Source: Paenibacillus sp. sptzw28 (GTDB lineage Bacteria > Bacillota > Bacilli > Paenibacillales > Paenibacillaceae). From it: DNA of 64,000 nt. Shown here one piece after another: positions 52,343 through 61,127 of the stretch. The DNA is taken from NCBI RefSeq assembly GCF_019550795.1, contig NZ_CP080545.1, positions 4,870,001 to 4,934,000 of the forward strand, in the 5' to 3' direction. Position 1 is the first letter of the stretch; each line of letters opens with the position of its first letter. Both the position numbers and the translations under genes were made by a program. The notes beneath the pieces are model-generated. The model was not told where the DNA came from. It saw only the letters and a list, made by a program, of their open reading frames with translations, and made no database searches.

Positions 52343-53215
52343 CTAAGTTGTAAGTCCCTGCAGTTTGCGAAACTGCTCGGGAGTCATTCCTTCCGTCTTG
52401 CCGAAGGCGGAGATAAAGTGACTGGGATCGCGGTATCCCGACAGCTGGGCGATTTCTTTAATCGATCTCCGGTCGCTGTGGCTCATCAGTTCCTTCGCTT
52501 TGCGTATACGCAGCCGAATCAAATAGGCATACGCCGTAATGCCGAAGGCTTGGCGAAAAAGCGCATTCAAATAACGCGGGCTTATGCCAAGCCGCTCAGC
52601 CATATCCGTAAGGCCGATCTCGGGATCGCCGTATATTTGATCGAGCCACTGCAGAAGCGGGTCCAGCTTCTCCAAATGCTGAAATAGCGAAGACCGGCCT
52701 CCCGTCTGCCCGTATATTTTGATCATCGTCAAGAACCTGTAGAGCTGGGCTGATGCATTCAGTCCCGTGCGGTCCTCGTCATGCTGCGTTTGTTCGATCA
52801 TATCCATCAATTGCGCCGTAATCGGCGCATCATCATTCCAGTGAAGCCACTCAGTATGCCGGATACCCAGCGATGCGAGCAGCGATTCGGCAAGCGAGCC
52901 TCCGAAGGTCACATACAGGGTGGACCATTTCTTCCCTTTCGGTGCATAGGCGTGCGGCACCCCTGGGAAAAGAAGCGCACCGTTGCCTTGCGGCAGAAAA
53001 AATCTGCTTCCGCTGAGTTCAAACTCGCCCTCGCCTTCCAGTGTCTGGAGCCAATGGAAGCAGGGATAGCCTTTACGTCTCGATACCGATTCCTGAAGGG
53101 GATTAAAGCCGATGCTCTCTACAAACAGCGGTAAATCGTTCTCCCCCAGCACAAACATAAAACGCCGCAGGTGATCCTCTACAACCCAATCCTTACGCCG
53201 GACAATCTGTTCCAT
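52343..53215 (-). CDS. AraC-family transcriptional regulator
   Basis: This 290-residue regulator has an N-terminal cupin-like sensing domain (residues about 20-130; GAYPK-type turns such as GNGALLFPGVPHAY) and a C-terminal double helix-turn-helix, with GLTDMAERLGISPRYLNALF near 200 and SIKEIAQLSGYRDPSHFISAF near 253. It is divergent from the beta-galactosidase gene and is the likely activator of it, though the inducer is unknown. Confidence 0.9.
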   Translation of the reverse strand: MEQIVRRKDWVVEDHLRRFMFVLGENDLPLFVESIGFNPLQESVSRRKGYPCFHWLQTLEGEGEFELSGSRFFLPQGNGALLFPGVPHAYAPKGKKWSTLYVTFGGSLAESLLASLGIRHTEWLHWNDDAPITAQLMDMIEQTQHDEDRTGLNASAQLYRFLTMIKIYGQTGGRSSLFQHLEKLDPLLQWLDQIYGDPEIGLTDMAERLGISPRYLNALFRQAFGITAYAYLIRLRIRKAKELMSHSDRRSIKEIAQLSGYRDPSHFISAFGKTEGMTPEQFRKLQGLTT

Positions 53216-53306
53216 ATTATCATATCCTGCCTATCGAAATATTATATATCGTTTACGAGAATCATATCATAAAATGAAGCTACAAACATCATTAGGAGCT
53301 GATATC

Positions 53307-55334
53307 TTGAACACATCAAAACTGCCCAAAATGTTATATGGCGGCGATTATAACCCCGAGCAATGGGACCGCAGCGTGTGGCCTGAGGATATGCGAATGC
53401 TTCGTCTGGCAGGCATGGATATCGCCACCGTTAACGTTTTTTCCTGGGCTATGCTTCAGCCGGATGAAACCACCTATAATTTTGAAACGCTTGACGACAT
53501 CATGGACATGCTTCACAAGAATGGCATTTTCGCATGCCTGGCCACAGCAACAGGGGCTCATCCCGCCTGGATGGCACGCAAATATCCGGACGTGCTGCGC
53601 ACCGACTTTGACGGCCGAAAACGCAAATTCGGCGGACGCCACAACTCTTGTCCGAACAGTCCGAACTACCGCAATTATTCAACTCTTCTTGCCTCCAAAA
53701 TCGCCGAGCGTTATAAAGATCATCCTGCACTGCTGCTGTGGCATGTCTCGAACGAATACGGCGGAGATTGCTATTGCGATAACTGCGCGGCCGCTTTCCG
53801 CGTTTGGCTTCGACGGAAATACGGTACGCTGGACAAGTTGAACGAGCAGTGGAATACCCGCTTCTGGGGCCATACCTTCTACGATTGGGAGGAAATCGTT
53901 CCTCCGAACGCCCTCTCCGAGCAGTGGACCGGCGATCGTACCAATTTCCAGGGAATTTCACTCGATTACGCGAGGTTCAACTCGGACGGCATGCTTGACT
54001 GCTACAAGCTCGAGTACGAAGCAATTAAGCGGCATACCCCGGATATTCCGGTTACCACGAATCTGATGGGAACCTACAAGACACTCGATTATTTCAAATG
54101 GGCCAAGCATATGGATATCGTGTCCTGGGACAATTATCCGGCAGCCGACACTCCGGTCAGCTACACCGCAATGACCCATGACCTTATGCGCGCACTCAAA
54201 GGCGGCGCGCCGTTCCTGCTAATGGAGCAGACGCCAAGCCAGCAGAACTGGCAGGCCTATAATTCGCTGAAGCGTCCCGGCGTTATGCGGCTGTGGAGCT
54301 ATCAAGCGGTAGCGCACGGCGCGGACAGCATCATGTTCTTCCAGCTTCGCCGTTCAGTCGGCGCTTGCGAGAAATATCACGGCGCGCTCATTGAGCATGT
54401 CGGGCACGAGCATACGCGGGTATTCCGCGAATGCGCAGAGCTTGGGGGCGAGCTGCAGAAGCTCGGAGACAAGCTGCTCGGCTCAAGGCTACCAAGCAAG
54501 GTGGCCATCATGTACGACTGGGAAAACCGCTGGGCGATCGAATATTCCAGCGGACCAAGCATCGCGCTGAAATATGTGGACGAAATCCATAAGTATTACG
54601 ATGCGCTCTACCAGCTTGGCATTCAAGTGGACATCGTCGCTTTCGATGACGATTTGAGCCCGTACGATATCGTGCTTGCGCCGGTCATGTATATGGTCAA
54701 ACCCGGTATGACGGAGAGGATCGAAGCTTTCGTCAAGAAAGGCGGCACATTCCTGACCACCTTCTTCAGCGGCATCGTGAACGAGAACGACATCGTCACG
54801 CTGGGCGGTTATCCGGGAGAGCTTCGCAGCCTGCTCGGCATATGGGCCGAGGAGATCGACGCGCTATTCCCCGGTGATTCCAACCGGATCGTCATGAAGG
54901 ATTCGCTGGGAGCGCTGAAGGGCGAGTTCAAATGCTCGTTGCTCTGCGATATCATACATTCCGAAGGCGCAGACGTAATCGCAGAATACGGCGACGACTT
55001 CTATGCGGGATCGCCTGTGGTGACTCGAAACCGCTTCGGCGCCGGCGAGGCATGGTACGTTGCCTCCAGCCCTGATGCGGAGTTTCTGCAGGGCCTCCTG
55101 AGCGCTCTCTGCGCCGAGCGCGGCATACAGCTGCTTCCGGGCAAACAGCCGGGCGTGGAAGTAACCTGCCGCGTTAAGGACGGGCGGTCATACTTGTTTG
55201 TCATGAATCATAATGCCAATGCGGTAACCGTTACTTTCGGCGAAGACTATGGGACCGACCTTCTCACGGACAGGGCTGTCTCCGGCGATACTCAGGTTGA
55301 AGGGCGCGGCGTCATGATTGTAGAAGCTTCCTAA
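53307..55334 (+). CDS. beta-galactosidase, GH42
   Basis: This 675-residue retaining glycosidase of family GH42 hydrolyses terminal beta-galactosides. The acid/base is Glu150 in HVSNEYGG and the nucleophile Glu307 in LLMEQTPS. A four-Cys zinc site is suggested by SCPNSPNYRN and CYCDNC. C-terminal domains follow from about residue 400. It lacks a signal peptide, so it is cytosolic. The TTG at 53307 is used because AGGAG is 8 bases ahead; the ATG at 53274 has no ribosome binding site. The AraC gene is divergent. Confidence 0.93.
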   Translation: MNTSKLPKMLYGGDYNPEQWDRSVWPEDMRMLRLAGMDIATVNVFSWAMLQPDETTYNFETLDDIMDMLHKNGIFACLATATGAHPAWMARKYPDVLRTDFDGRKRKFGGRHNSCPNSPNYRNYSTLLASKIAERYKDHPALLLWHVSNEYGGDCYCDNCAAAFRVWLRRKYGTLDKLNEQWNTRFWGHTFYDWEEIVPPNALSEQWTGDRTNFQGISLDYARFNSDGMLDCYKLEYEAIKRHTPDIPVTTNLMGTYKTLDYFKWAKHMDIVSWDNYPAADTPVSYTAMTHDLMRALKGGAPFLLMEQTPSQQNWQAYNSLKRPGVMRLWSYQAVAHGADSIMFFQLRRSVGACEKYHGALIEHVGHEHTRVFRECAELGGELQKLGDKLLGSRLPSKVAIMYDWENRWAIEYSSGPSIALKYVDEIHKYYDALYQLGIQVDIVAFDDDLSPYDIVLAPVMYMVKPGMTERIEAFVKKGGTFLTTFFSGIVNENDIVTLGGYPGELRSLLGIWAEEIDALFPGDSNRIVMKDSLGALKGEFKCSLLCDIIHSEGADVIAEYGDDFYAGSPVVTRNRFGAGEAWYVASSPDAEFLQGLLSALCAERGIQLLPGKQPGVEVTCRVKDGRSYLFVMNHNANAVTVTFGEDYGTDLLTDRAVSGDTQVEGRGVMIVEAS

Positions 55335-55344
55335 AGCTGTAACG

Positions 55345-55401
55345 CGAATATGGCGAGTAAAAGGCGTGGACTTGTTGTCCCGCCTTTACTCGCCTTATTC
55401 G
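55345..55401 (+). terminator. terminator for beta-galactosidase gene
   Basis: CGAATA-GGCGAGTAAAAGGCG pairs with CGCCTTTACTCGCC-TATTCG, a stem of about 20 bp with two small bulges, but no strong T-run follows. Confidence 0.7.
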
Positions 55402-55413
55402 TGTCATATAAAT

Positions 55414-55440
55414 AAAAAAACCCTTGATTATCAAGGATTT
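55414..55440 (-). terminator. terminator of tRNA unit
   Basis: CCTTGA/TCAAGG stem and seven T on the minus strand, 14 bases past the 3' end of tRNA-Leu. Confidence 0.85.
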
Positions 55441-55454
55441 GTTGTAGGTAAGGT

Positions 55455-55539
55455 TGGTGCGGTCGGCGGGATTTGAACCCGCACACCCAATGGGCGCCAC
55501 CCCCTCAAGATGGTGTGTCTGCCGTTCCACCACGACCGC
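55455..55539 (-). tRNA. tRNA-Leu (GAG)
   Basis: 85 bases with CCA encoded; long variable arm of a class II tRNA. Anticodon loop CTTGAGG; acceptor GCGGTCG pairs with CGACCGC. Third of the Glu-Lys-Leu unit. Confidence 0.95.
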
Positions 55540-55573
55540 GGAGTGATATGCAATTGACATATCAGTTTAAAAA

Positions 55574-55649
55574 TGGTGAGCCATGAAGGACTCGAACCTT
55601 CGACACCCTGATTAAAAGTCAGGTGCTCTACCAACTGAGCTAATGGCTC
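55574..55649 (-). tRNA. tRNA-Lys (TTT)
   Basis: 76 bases including CCA. Anticodon loop CTTTTAA; TTCGAGTCC T-loop; acceptor GAGCCAT pairs with ATGGCTC. Confidence 0.96.
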
Positions 55650-55653
55650 AAAG

Positions 55654-55728
55654 TGGTGACCCGTAGGGGATTCGAACCCCTGTTACCTCCGTGAAAGGGA
55701 GGTGTCTTAACCCCTTGACCAACGGGCC
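55654..55728 (-). tRNA. tRNA-Glu (TTC)
   Basis: 75 bases including CCA. Anticodon loop CTTTCAC; T-loop GTTCGAATCC. First of the Glu-Lys-Leu transcription unit. Confidence 0.96.
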
Positions 55729-55771
55729 ACGATGTTGTGCTCAGTGTCGACTCTTTCAGACGACAAGAATT

Positions 55772-55800
55772 AGTATAACGAATTTCGACGTTCGCTGCAA
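55772..55800 (-). promoter_or_regulatory. promoter of tRNA Glu-Lys-Leu unit
   Basis: Minus-strand TTGCAG (55795-55800) and TATACT (55772-55777) are spaced by 17 bases, about 45 bases upstream of tRNA-Glu. Confidence 0.7.
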
Positions 55801-55865
55801 GCATTTTTTTGTTTCCTGTCGAGTTTTACCCGAACTGTAAGCTCAGCAAACATCGATTGAGGCAA

Positions 55866-55891
55866 ACAAAAAGGACCTGCTTACCGGCCCA
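55866..55891 (-). terminator. terminator after tRNA-Ser
   Basis: GGGCC/GGTCC short stem with TTTTTGTTT on the minus strand. It separates the Asn-Ser unit from the Glu-Lys-Leu unit. Confidence 0.6.
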
Positions 55892-55908
55892 TGCTTGTCT
55901 AAACATTA

Positions 55909-55999
55909 TGGCGGAGAGAGAGGGATTCGAACCCTCGCACCACTTGCGCAGTCTAACCCCTTAGCAGAGGGTCCCCTTGAGCCACTTGGGTATCTCTCC
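55909..55999 (-). tRNA. tRNA-Ser (GCT)
   Basis: 91 bases including CCA, with long variable arm. Anticodon loop CTGCTAA; acceptor GGAGAGA pairs with TCTCTCC. Confidence 0.96.
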
Positions 56000-56007
56000 A
56001 AAAGAAA

Positions 56008-56083
56008 TGGCTCCCCGAACAGGACTCGAACCTGTGACAACTCGATTAACAGTCGAGTGCTCTACCAACTGAGCTATCAGGGA
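56008..56083 (-). tRNA. tRNA-Asn (GTT)
   Basis: 76 bases including CCA. Anticodon loop CTGTTAA; T-loop GTTCGAGTCC. First gene of the upstream tRNA pair. Confidence 0.96.
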
Positions 56084-56111
56084 ATGTATTTTAGTGACAA
56101 GAAATAATGTA

Positions 56112-56591
56112 TCATGATTCAATTTTGAAGTCAAGCATAAAAATGTTCAAGTTTCCGCGGCACTTTCCGCAGGCGAACCGGCGAGGATCGACCTTCCTCT
56201 TGCGGAAATATTCCGTGCCGCAGCTTCGGCAAACAAGCTTGTACCTGTGCGGCTCGACCTTCCTGTTTTCCCGTCCCGGCAGCGATTTGCAAAAACGCGT
56301 TCCGCCGACTTTCGCGAGCAGATTTTTGAAATCCGCGTCCCGATGTCTGTATCCCCGCTTCAATAAATGCAAATGATAATGACACAGCTCATGCTTTATG
56401 ATTTTCTCGGTCTCCTCCACGCCGTAGTTCTCCAGCTGGTGGGGGCTGATTTCAATGTTGTGGGTTTTCGTGAAATACCGGCCGCCTGTCGAAGTGAGGC
56501 GCCTGTTGAATGTCGCTTTATGACGGAACGGGAGCTGAAAATAATGAAGCGAGACCCGTTCCACCCATGCCTGAAGTATATGATCCTGCAT
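56112..56591 (-). CDS. SprT-like zinc metalloprotein
   Basis: This 159-residue SprT-family protein has the zincin motif HELCH (residues 67-71, within KHELCHYHLHLL) and a C-terminal zinc ribbon (CRSC near 121, CGKC near 141). Eukaryotic relatives (SPRTN) degrade DNA-protein crosslinks; bacterial function is not settled. AAGGAG precedes ATG 56591. It lies upstream-divergent from the next gene. Confidence 0.9.
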   Translation of the reverse strand: MQDHILQAWVERVSLHYFQLPFRHKATFNRRLTSTGGRYFTKTHNIEISPHQLENYGVEETEKIIKHELCHYHLHLLKRGYRHRDADFKNLLAKVGGTRFCKSLPGRENRKVEPHRYKLVCRSCGTEYFRKRKVDPRRFACGKCRGNLNIFMLDFKIES

Positions 56592-56701
56592 CTTCTGTTC
56601 TCCTTCAAATTATTACACATTAATACTTGAATTTTAAAGGACGAATACGCTACACTGTCAAGTAGTATTCACCTGCTGGATTCGAGGGGAGAGCATACAA
56701 G

Positions 56702-57055
56702 ATGACATTGATGCGCTATATAATAATGAATAACGGGCAAGACGTTTCTTTCGTAGAAATGCCCGAATCGCATGCATACCAGCTGAGCGCGCTCAATTTG
56801 CGCCTGCACAAAGAAATTGACAAGCTAACCGCAGCCAACGTGCCGGCGCTGCCTTATGCCGTGGCGGAGTGCGCCGATCTCGAGCTGCACGATAAATCTG
56901 CTGCCGTTCATACGGGTCTTGATTATTTAAACCAACTGGAACGCGATTTCTCGTCGATTGAGGAGAAATCGTATCCGCTTATCTCGCTGCTCACTGAAAT
57001 TCGCGCGCTGCAGGCTCAGCTTGAACAGTGGTACGAAGAAGAAGCGGATATGTAA
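56702..57055 (+). CDS. hypothetical protein, 117 aa
   Basis: An acidic, largely helical protein: QLSALNLRLHKEIDKLTA near residue 27, then LDYLNQLERDFSSIEEKSYP and the C-terminal ALQAQLEQWYEEEADM with a coiled-coil look. No signal peptide or membrane helix. I do not recognise it. GGGGAG precedes ATG 56702 by 10 bases. Confidence 0.7.
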   Translation: MTLMRYIIMNNGQDVSFVEMPESHAYQLSALNLRLHKEIDKLTAANVPALPYAVAECADLELHDKSAAVHTGLDYLNQLERDFSSIEEKSYPLISLLTEIRALQAQLEQWYEEEADM

Positions 57056-57162
57056 AATGGCTTAAAAATCAGTCCGGAGCCAGGATGGACCTGCACGGAC
57101 AATCGCCCATCCCCATATGCTAGTTACTACAACGAGTGACGGCTGGAAGGAGGGCGAAGAGT

Positions 57163-57318
57163 GTGCCGCAATGGCTGTGCAATCAATTAATGCGTGCTTT
57201 CATGAAGAAGGACCGCCGGCAAATTCGTCTGCTGAACGATTGCTGGTATTTCTACCGTACGAAACAACGGCCGGATGACGACTCGGCAAACGAGCTTGCA
57301 ACCGACGACAGGTTTTGA
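57163..57318 (+). CDS. cortex morphogenetic protein CmpA
   Basis: CmpA is a short sporulation protein that couples coat and cortex assembly in Bacillus through SpoIVA quality control. The 51-residue product starts VPQWLCNQLMRAFMKKDRRQ and carries IRLLNDCWYFYR, the CmpA core. A GTG start follows GGAAGGAGGGCG, so the longer frame from 57136 is not used. The C-terminal 15 residues extend past the usual 37. Confidence 0.87.
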   Translation: MPQWLCNQLMRAFMKKDRRQIRLLNDCWYFYRTKQRPDDDSANELATDDRF

Positions 57319-57354
57319 AGGAAAAGCCTTTTGTCTCGAATGCCCATAAAGGAT

Positions 57355-57419
57355 AAGGGTGTTACCTTTGAGCAGTGACTTCGCGTAAGTGGCTGCTTGT
57401 AGATAACACCCTTTCTTTA
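57355..57419 (+). terminator. terminator for cmpA
   Basis: AAGGGTGTTA pairs with TAACACCCTT around a 39-base loop, followed by TCTTTAT. The loop can form an inner stem. Confidence 0.65.
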
Positions 57420-57521
57420 TTTTGCCCGACAAGCGGGAAGCTTTTGGAAGGCAAATCAGAAAGCATTCCTTGAAGCTTTGCCGCAGAAAAATCCAGCTTG
57501 TTTATCGCTTCCCGGATACTA

Positions 57522-59789
57522 TTAATCAGGCTTGCGCATCGTTAAGCCGACGCGGCCTTTTTTCAGGTCGACGTTCAATACCCAGACCGTCACCGTATCG
57601 CCGACCGATACGACGTCCATCGGATGCTTCACGAATTTATTGCTGAGCTGGGAAATATGGACGAGGCCGTCGTTCTTGATTCCGATGTCGACGAATGCCC
57701 CGAAATCGATCACATTGCGCACGGTGCCGTGCAGCTCCATACCCGGCTGCAAATCCTCGATGCTCAGAACATCGGTGTGAAAAATCGGGGCCGGCAGCTC
57801 CTCCCGCGGATCCCTCCCGGGACGCAGCAGGCTGTCGACAATATCGCGCAGCGTCGGAATGCCGACGCCGAGCTTCGCGGCGACCTCACCGGTGTCCAAA
57901 GCCGCAAGAGAGGCTTTGAACGTGTCTGTGCCAAGCTGTTCGAGCTTCAATCCTAGCTCCTTGCAAAGCTTGTCGACGACGCCGTACGATTCCGGGTGTA
58001 TCGGAGTGCGGTCAAGCAGGTTCGGACTCTCAGGCACACGGATAAAACCGATGCACTGCTCGTAGGTTTTGGCGCCGAGCCTCGGAACGCTTTGCAGCGT
58101 TTTCCGGTCGTTGAATTTGCCTTTCTCCTCGCGGTATTTGACAATGTTCCTCGCCGTGGTAGCATTGATGCCCGCCACATAGGACAACAGTGATGGAGAG
58201 GCGGTGTTCACGTCTACGCCGACGTGGTTAACCGCCGATTCCACGACTCCCCCCAGCGTTTCTTCCAGCCTCTTCTGGCTGACATCATGCTGGTATTGGC
58301 CTACGCCGATCGCTTTGGGCTCGATCTTCACAAGCTCCGCGAGCGGGTCCTGAAGGCGTCTTGCTATCGAGACGGCGCTGCGCTCAGCAACATCCAGCGA
58401 CGGGAATTCCTCCTGAGCCAGCTTGGAAGCGGAATAGACGCTCGCTCCCGCTTCGTTGACTATTATATATTTCAGCTCACGAGCCTTATCGGACCCGGCA
58501 CTCTTCCGTTTGGCGATCAGGTCCGCGATAAACTGCTCGGTCTCGCGTGAAGCGGTGCCATTGCCTATGACAATCAGCTCGACCTTGTATTTGTCGATCA
58601 GGCCGCCGATCAGCTTCTCCGCTTCGGCTACTTTGTTGTTAGGCGGCGTCGGATACGACACCGCCACCTCAAGAAGCTTGCCGGTCTCATCGATGACTGC
58701 GAGCTTGCAGCCTGTACGAAAGGCCGGATCGACCCCGAGTACAACGTTTCCGCGCACCGGCGGCTGCAGCAGCAGGTTGCGCAAGTTCGCCGAGAAAATT
58801 TGGATCGCATGCTCCTCAGCCTTTTCGGTCAGCTCGCCGCGCACTTCACGCTCAATGGAAGGCGCGATAAGCCGCTTATAAGCATCCTCTATCGTCTGCA
58901 GCAGCATCTCACGGATGGCGGGCGCCGTGCCGCCGCGAATAGTCTGTCGGTCCATATAGTCGCGTATCCGCTCAGAGGCGATATCAAGAGACACTCGCAG
59001 CACGTCTTCCCGCTCGCCGCGGTTGATCGCAAGCGTACGATGAGGCGGAAGCCGCTTGACAGGCTCCTGATAGGCATAATACATCTCATAAACCGTTTCC
59101 TGCGAAGCATCCTTCGCCTCCGTACGCATCACGCCATTATCGAACGTATACCTGCGTACCCATGCGCGGATCTTCGCGTCGTCGGCGAGCTGCTCGGCGA
59201 TAATATCCATCGCCCCCTGAAGTGCTTCCTCCGCAGTCGCGACGCCTTTACCCGCATCGACATAGCGCACCGCTTCGCGCAGAGGCTCGCCCAGACGAGG
59301 CTGAGAGAGCAGCCAATTGGCGAGCGGTTCGAGGCCCCGTTCCTTCGCCACACTTGCGCGCGTCTTCCGCTTTTGCCGGTAGGGCCTGTACAGATCCTCA
59401 ACTTCCTGGAGCTTGATGGACGCTATAATGGATTGGCGGAGTTCCTCCGTCAGCTTGCCCTGCTCGCCGATAAGTCTGATAACCTCGCGTTTGCGGTTCT
59501 CGAGGTTTCGCATATACTGCAGCTTCTCCTCGATCGACCTGAGCTCGTTCTCGTCCAATTCGCCGGTCATTTCCTTACGGTAACGTGCGATAAAGGGAAT
59601 CGTATTGCCTTCGTCCAGCAACCCTACCGCTGATTTCACCTTCGTGACAGGCAATCCCAGCTCAGCGGATATCCGCTTTGTGATCCTCTCCTGTTCTGCC
59701 GCTTGCTCCTCGGGCGTTAGCTCGATTTTGCCCCCGGATCCGGCTTCTGTATCTTCTTCCTTTAAACGCTGCTTCGTTGTTTCAGCCAA
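57522..59789 (-). CDS. Tex-family RNA-binding S1 protein
   Basis: This 755-residue transcription-accessory protein has an N-terminal helical part, a YqgF/RuvC-like nuclease-fold domain (GVDPAFRTGCKLAVIDETGK near 358), helix-hairpin-helix motifs (SYVAGINATTARNIVKYREE near 540) and a C-terminal S1 domain. Tex binds RNA and is involved in transcription and RNA metabolism. The TTG start at 59789 has GGAGGAAG 6 bases upstream. It follows the MBL gene. Confidence 0.95.
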   Translation of the reverse strand: MAETTKQRLKEEDTEAGSGGKIELTPEEQAAEQERITKRISAELGLPVTKVKSAVGLLDEGNTIPFIARYRKEMTGELDENELRSIEEKLQYMRNLENRKREVIRLIGEQGKLTEELRQSIIASIKLQEVEDLYRPYRQKRKTRASVAKERGLEPLANWLLSQPRLGEPLREAVRYVDAGKGVATAEEALQGAMDIIAEQLADDAKIRAWVRRYTFDNGVMRTEAKDASQETVYEMYYAYQEPVKRLPPHRTLAINRGEREDVLRVSLDIASERIRDYMDRQTIRGGTAPAIREMLLQTIEDAYKRLIAPSIEREVRGELTEKAEEHAIQIFSANLRNLLLQPPVRGNVVLGVDPAFRTGCKLAVIDETGKLLEVAVSYPTPPNNKVAEAEKLIGGLIDKYKVELIVIGNGTASRETEQFIADLIAKRKSAGSDKARELKYIIVNEAGASVYSASKLAQEEFPSLDVAERSAVSIARRLQDPLAELVKIEPKAIGVGQYQHDVSQKRLEETLGGVVESAVNHVGVDVNTASPSLLSYVAGINATTARNIVKYREEKGKFNDRKTLQSVPRLGAKTYEQCIGFIRVPESPNLLDRTPIHPESYGVVDKLCKELGLKLEQLGTDTFKASLAALDTGEVAAKLGVGIPTLRDIVDSLLRPGRDPREELPAPIFHTDVLSIEDLQPGMELHGTVRNVIDFGAFVDIGIKNDGLVHISQLSNKFVKHPMDVVSVGDTVTVWVLNVDLKKGRVGLTMRKPD

Positions 59790-59836
59790 TTCAAGCTTCC
59801 TCCATCCATAAACGGGATATAACCCCTACGTACAGC

Positions 59837-60466
59837 CTATGCCGGTACGTAAGGGTTGTTCGCCATTTCAAAACCTATTGTCGTCTGGGGTCCATGACCC
59901 GGGTAGACGCGCACATTCGGATCCACCTTGTACAGCTTGCCGCGAATGGAATCGTATAAATCCCGCTCACGGCCGCCAGGAAGGTCCGTTCGTCCGACGG
60001 ACATTCGAAACAGTACATCGCCGCTGATCAGATGCTCGCCGCACAGCAAGCTGATGCTGCCTGGAGAATGACCGGGCGTGTGCATTACCCGGAACGTATG
60101 GCCGATCAGTTCGAGCTTCTGTCCTTCCGATAGCGCAAATTCAGCCGGACCCGTTGTAAGCGGGGGCGTCACATCCGACCATCTCGCGGAACCGTTCTTC
60201 TTCGCGTCGGTCAGCCAGTCCGCCTCCAGATCATGGATATAAACCGGGCATCCGGCCGCTTTGCGCAGTTCGTCTACGCCGCCCATATGGTCAAAGTGCG
60301 CGTGCGTCAGCACGATTGCTTCAATTTCGAGACCACGAATACGTTCCAGCAGCCGCTTCGGCTGCATTCCGGGATCGATCACAAAGCCGCGTTTACCCGT
60401 TTCGTCTGTAATGAGGTACGCATTCGTTTGCAGGGGACCAAGAGTGAAAGTTTCAATATTCAGCAT
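59837..60466 (-). CDS. MBL-fold metallo-hydrolase (glyoxalase II-like)
   Basis: This 209-residue zinc hydrolase has THAHFDHMGG (HxHxDH), near residue 57, then HTPGHSPGS, ISGDVLF and the C-terminal VYPGHGPQT. The fold matches YqgX-type hydroxyacylglutathione-hydrolase-like enzymes; the substrate is uncertain. ATG 60466 directly follows the thioredoxin-like stop with one base between, so translation is coupled. The longer ORF to 60562 is inside the upstream gene. Confidence 0.9.
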   Translation of the reverse strand: MLNIETFTLGPLQTNAYLITDETGKRGFVIDPGMQPKRLLERIRGLEIEAIVLTHAHFDHMGGVDELRKAAGCPVYIHDLEADWLTDAKKNGSARWSDVTPPLTTGPAEFALSEGQKLELIGHTFRVMHTPGHSPGSISLLCGEHLISGDVLFRMSVGRTDLPGGRERDLYDSIRGKLYKVDPNVRVYPGHGPQTTIGFEMANNPYVPA

Positions 60467-60467
60467 C

Positions 60468-61034
60468 TTAGAACGATGAGAGCAGCTTGCGCAGCTCTTG
60501 TACGATTGTTTGCTGGTACTCTGTCCCTTCGCCGTAGCGCCTGCCCATTTCCTGCCGGGCAAGACCGAGCTTCTCCTGGTAATCCGCCGCTTCGCGGTCG
60601 GGATTAGCCAGCTTGAAGGCGGTCATCGCTTCCTGCACATGCGCCGGACGAGGTCCCCATTGCCCGAGCACATGACCGCCGGTATCGGCGAAAATAACGA
60701 TCGGAATCGCCCGTCCGCCCATCGTCAGAAATTCATCCATCGTGTCGAGATGCTGCTCCATAACGAGCACCTCGGTTGGAATTCCCGTTATTTCGAGTGT
60801 CTTGAATACGACCGGCACATTGCGCACAACATCGCCGCACCAATCGGCCATTAGAATAAGACAGCGCAGATCGTCGCGGTTGTTCATCGACTCGAAGAAC
60901 TCCCGGTCGTCGTCGCTTGCCCATTCAAAACGGTTTCCCCAACCCAGGAAGGCTTCTTTATTCTTCTCCATCGAATCGATAAACTTCTGCGGGCTGATCC
61001 CTTTGTTCAACTTGCCTGCTACGCTTTTGCTCAT
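60468..61034 (-). CDS. thioredoxin-like protein with single active-site Cys
   Basis: This 188-residue protein has a thioredoxin fold, but the active site reads DWCGDVV: the second Cys of CxxC is absent. It corresponds to a known Firmicutes group of thioredoxin-like proteins with one Cys, thought to act by a monothiol mechanism or as a scaffold. The cis-Pro loop IPIVIF is present. TCAGGAGG precedes ATG 61034. The MBL gene is coupled downstream. Confidence 0.83.
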   Translation of the reverse strand: MSKSVAGKLNKGISPQKFIDSMEKNKEAFLGWGNRFEWASDDDREFFESMNNRDDLRCLILMADWCGDVVRNVPVVFKTLEITGIPTEVLVMEQHLDTMDEFLTMGGRAIPIVIFADTGGHVLGQWGPRPAHVQEAMTAFKLANPDREAADYQEKLGLARQEMGRRYGEGTEYQQTIVQELRKLLSSF

Positions 61035-61127
61035 ATGATAAGCCTCCTGAAATTATTTTCCACAGTTCCGTTATAAATCTGATTGTACCAAACGCCGCTT
61101 CCGCTCCACAAACTATTCGACAGCACG

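Noticed and set aside
55895-56107. 70-codon ORF across tRNA-Ser and tRNA-Asn
   Set aside because: Reads through tRNA genes; not a protein gene.
59820-59858. terminator between MBL and tex genes
   Set aside because: AACCC/GGGTT-type stem with GTAC arms exists but has no T-run and overlaps the MBL stop, so I did not call it.
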